DNA of 64,000 nucleotides, taken from the NCBI RefSeq assembly GCF_947241705.1, contig NC_079259.1:372001-436000 (forward strand), in the 5' to 3' direction. The position numbers were made by a program, and so were the translations under genes. Below the pieces are notes generated by a model. It did no database searches. It saw only the letters and a list, made by a program, of their open reading frames with translations, and was not told where the DNA came from. Source of the stretch: Saccharomyces mikatae IFO 1815. Taxonomy: Eukaryota; Ascomycota; Saccharomycetes; Saccharomycetales; Saccharomycetaceae. This document shows positions 62,801-64,000 of this stretch, in pieces. Position 1 is the stretch's first letter. Every line of letters starts with the position of its first letter.

Positions 62801-64000
62801 TTCTCCGAAGGGTAAAAAGGACATGAATCTCACTTTCACAGGTTGACTAGAGATTGCCTGTAGTGGCAGTTGACCTGTGGCTTTGTTTTCTAAACAATTG
62901 CGTACATTGGTAGCAGATGTCACTGCGTATTCCCAAAATTTAATACGTAATTTACTATGTTTTAACAATGTTGTTGCATCAGTAACGATAGTTCTGATGT
63001 ATCTCTCTGCTCTTCCATTGGCAGCATGATCTTGTGTAGCAGAAAAAATATGATGAATTCCTTTTGAAACAAAATATTTTGCTATCTGATCATTTGTAAA
63101 TTCAGTTCCTTGATCTGAATTGATTTCTCTGACCTTTCTGTCAAATTGAGTTTCCACATACTGAATATTTTTCTTGATCTGAGCCAAAATAGTTTCAGCA
63201 TTTTTGTTGTAATGTGTGGAGGTGATACAATATCTTGTATTGTTATCAACCATAATAAGCATGTATCTTTTCGTATCCGAGTTCGAATTTGATACTGGAC
63301 CAAAGATATCCATGCACCACGATGAACCTGGTTCATGATCGATACTGTGTTCGTTCATAGATCCTTTATAATGGTTCCTTCTCGTGGCTTTTGAAACTTT
63401 ACAAGTTTCACACCAAAATTCATTTGGTTCTTTTATTAAGTCAAGATTTTCTTCATAATGACTATGTTTAATGGAGTTTTTAATCTGTTGAATTCCTGTA
63501 TGTCCCATTCTATTATGAGCATCATGTAAGGTTATCGATTTTTGCCTTTGCTTATATCTTGAGGAATCGGTAGGTTTGATTGCGTTGATTTTTGAGTCAT
63601 CGGAGGAACGGTCAATCAAATCACTCATTTTTACGTGAATTACACCATTGATTATTTTTGTCTTGATTGTTACATCTTGATTTCCCAAGGTTGTATAGTT
63701 TTTACTTAATACCATATCAGTACCTTTTGCTAGTTCATAGCAACTTATTATTGTAGATTCTTCTTCTGGAACAAAGTATGTTAATAAACTATCATTATCA
63801 GTACTATTTCTACTGTTCTTGATTTTAACATAACCATATCCTTTAGCGGACACTGAGCTGTTTTTCCCAATACCAAAGAAACGTGTACAACCATTACTTT
63901 CCTGATAATTATGTATCAAAGTTTTGTCATTTGTAATGTTTACTCCTGAACCAGTATCAATAATTACCAGCCTTTTTCTCTGGTGTATTTTGTTCTTCTT
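59813..64000 (-). CDS. Ty4/Tsu4-type POL polyprotein, partial
   Basis: The reading frame is open from the right window edge to its stop at 59813, about 1,395 codons. Parts in order: the aspartic protease active site DTGSG (codons at 63944-63958); integrase with its His/Cys zinc region (HNRMGHTG and FWCETCKVSK) and the catalytic core (MDIFGPVS, NSDQGTEFTND); a long acidic linker; reverse transcriptase with VYVDDCVIA; and RNase H with TDASVGTEYDAQSR, EAELHAIYEG and a DSKPAI segment. In the Ty1/copia family POL is made as a fusion with Gag by programmed +1 frameshifting; Gag lies outside this window. Family-wide order PR-IN-RT-RH identifies a copia-type element. Confidence 0.93.
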   Translation of the reverse strand, partial: KKNKIHQRKRLVIIDTGSGVNITNDKTLIHNYQESNGCTRFFGIGKNSSVSAKGYGYVKIKNSRNSTDNDSLLTYFVPEEESTIISCYELAKGTDMVLSKNYTTLGNQDVTIKTKIINGVIHVKMSDLIDRSSDDSKINAIKPTDSSRYKQRQKSITLHDAHNRMGHTGIQQIKNSIKHSHYEENLDLIKEPNEFWCETCKVSKATRRNHYKGSMNEHSIDHEPGSSWCMDIFGPVSNSNSDTKRYMLIMVDNNTRYCITSTHYNKNAETILAQIKKNIQYVETQFDRKVREINSDQGTEFTNDQIAKYFVSKGIHHIFSATQDHAANGRAERYIRTIVTDATTLLKHSKLRIKFWEYAVTSATNVRNCLENKATGQLPLQAISSQPVKVRFMSFLPFGEQGIIWNHNHNKLKPSGLRAIILCKDPNSHGYKFFVPSIKKILTSDNYTIPDYAVDPILRNTQNIYPDDQSRSDSINEAENSDAVSRLYDALENYEDDHKQVTLLTDLFTTEELAQIELNAKYPSPSDNLEGNLDYVFANIEEEEEDEYNHVKNMDIDSDLHSKEKITTESDRNEINKSSNTDEDILDENVYRVPTALQGNLVGSQNSININNDDNIASRTHRKISGKEINYKESSEDESDYISHDPTNESVTVASNKDNVTDDNILQSQQELFENIVDPEVLFEQDLDSKTSSYDTSQYVDVQTESNVTSLKDNDVQNDDYSTHEESHHLPLVINVMDNTDQTQVESNKVENKNNSDTSISLEGNNEELVQVMENSEAEKQNATLKSSIITDETIESEKPAINKAGFLNKTFNSLNKKRKRPVENRTSFHDMVERDNKRQRKNIIKLLPDNTETSSAPRIKTIYYNEAISGNADLKEKHAYKEAYRKELQNLKDMKVFDVDVKYNRSDVPSNLIIPTNTIFSKKRNGIYKARIVCRGDIQTPDTYNVIGTESLNHNHIKIFLMIANNRNMFMKTLDINHAFLYAKLEEDIYIPHPHDRRCVVKLDKALYGLKQSPKEWNDHLRRYLNSVGLKDNTYTPGLYQSKDKKLMIAVYVDDCVIAASDEQRLDDFINNLKKTFELKITGTLIDGILDTDILGMDLIYNKKLGTVDLTLKSFIEKMGEKYKKELDKVRKRSIPHISIYKIDPKNGELKMTEKEYKDGVLKLQQLLGELNYVRYKCRYDVEFAVKKVARLVNFPHKQVFYMIYKIIQYLVQHTNIGIHYDRDLNKDKKITTITDASVGTEYDAQSRIGVIIWYGKNIFNVYSNKSSNKCVSSTEAELHAIYEGYADSETLKATLTELGEGGDKELTMLTDSKPAIEGLNRSYLQPKQKFTWIKTEIIKEKIKEKIIKLIKIKGKDNIADLLTKPVSISDFDRFIKVLNNQITPQDILASTDY

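Larger units (their letters stand above)
59410..64000 (-). mobile_element. Ty4/Tsu4-type copia retrotransposon, runs off the window
   Basis: Minus-strand element: 3' LTR at 59410-59738, a purine-rich tract just inside it (59739-59752, read on the minus strand as TTTAAGGGGGCA), then POL to the window edge. Gag and the 5' LTR lie outside. POL is clearly Ty4-like, but differs from S. cerevisiae Ty4 at enough positions that Tsu4, the Ty4 relative from the S. uvarum lineage, is the better guess. The visible part looks whole, so it is probably a young insertion. It sits in a delta LTR upstream of tRNA-Thr. Confidence 0.9.

Overview
This window is a yeast nuclear chromosome segment from the Saccharomyces sensu stricto group. 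It is colinear with the left arm of S. cerevisiae chromosome IV, from NAT1 (YDL040C) to APC11 (YDL008W), read toward the centromere. Gene order, orientation and lengths match S. cerevisiae, two genes keep introns with a yeast TACTAAC branch point, and both tRNAs are typical. It is not the S288C reference. Slow genes such as GPD1, ARP2 and CDC7 are almost identical to the S. cerevisiae proteins I remember, but PRP9, the MPS1 N-terminus and the DBP10 N-terminus differ at many residues. That suggests a sister species (paradoxus, mikatae, jurei, kudriavzevii or arboricola level), which I cannot settle from memory.

Layout. 1-749: 5' part of NAT1 (minus). 1303-8991: one giant Ser/Thr-rich GPI-anchored adhesin gene (minus) that covers the S288C loci PRM7, YDL038C and BSC1. 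It joins a Flo11-type adhesion domain to a very regular repeat array. 10657-16929: PUS9, GPR1, SLM3 (all minus). 17213-23701: DBP10, PRP9 and intron-containing ARP2 (all plus). 24055-30339: MPS1, MRX9, RTK1 (all minus). 30340-33816: no protein gene; the slot of S. cerevisiae DIA3 is empty, and a nest of solo LTRs sits next to tRNA-Ala(AGC). 35236-38323: GPD1 and GPM2 (plus). 38554-48325: RPN4, OSH2, a 2.85-kb gene-free gap, and ERP3 (minus). 49070-58835: CDC7, TSC13, NOP1, SLX5, YDL012C (spliced), GRX6, APC11. 59130-59202: tRNA-Thr(AGT, minus). 59286-64000: a second LTR nest containing a Ty4/Tsu4-type copia element that runs off the right edge.

The genes are housekeeping and regulatory genes without operons: protein acetylation, mitochondrial tRNA modification (PUS9, SLM3), glucose sensing (GPR1), ribosome biogenesis (DBP10, NOP1), splicing (PRP9), actin nucleation (ARP2), cell-cycle kinases and ligases (MPS1, CDC7, APC11), osmostress glycerol synthesis (GPD1), proteasome control (RPN4), lipid metabolism and transfer (TSC13, OSH2), ER-Golgi cargo sorting (ERP3), SUMO-directed ubiquitylation (SLX5) and redox (GRX6). 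Promoter motifs fit these roles: RRPE/PAC before DBP10 and NOP1, two PDREs and a heat-shock element before RPN4, stress elements before GPD1.

The most unusual features are the three-tier repeat in the adhesin (36-bp units, cassettes bounded by 14 copies of one spacer, and a 2,412-bp block present twice in tandem) and the two layered retrotransposon nests, each upstream of a tRNA gene.
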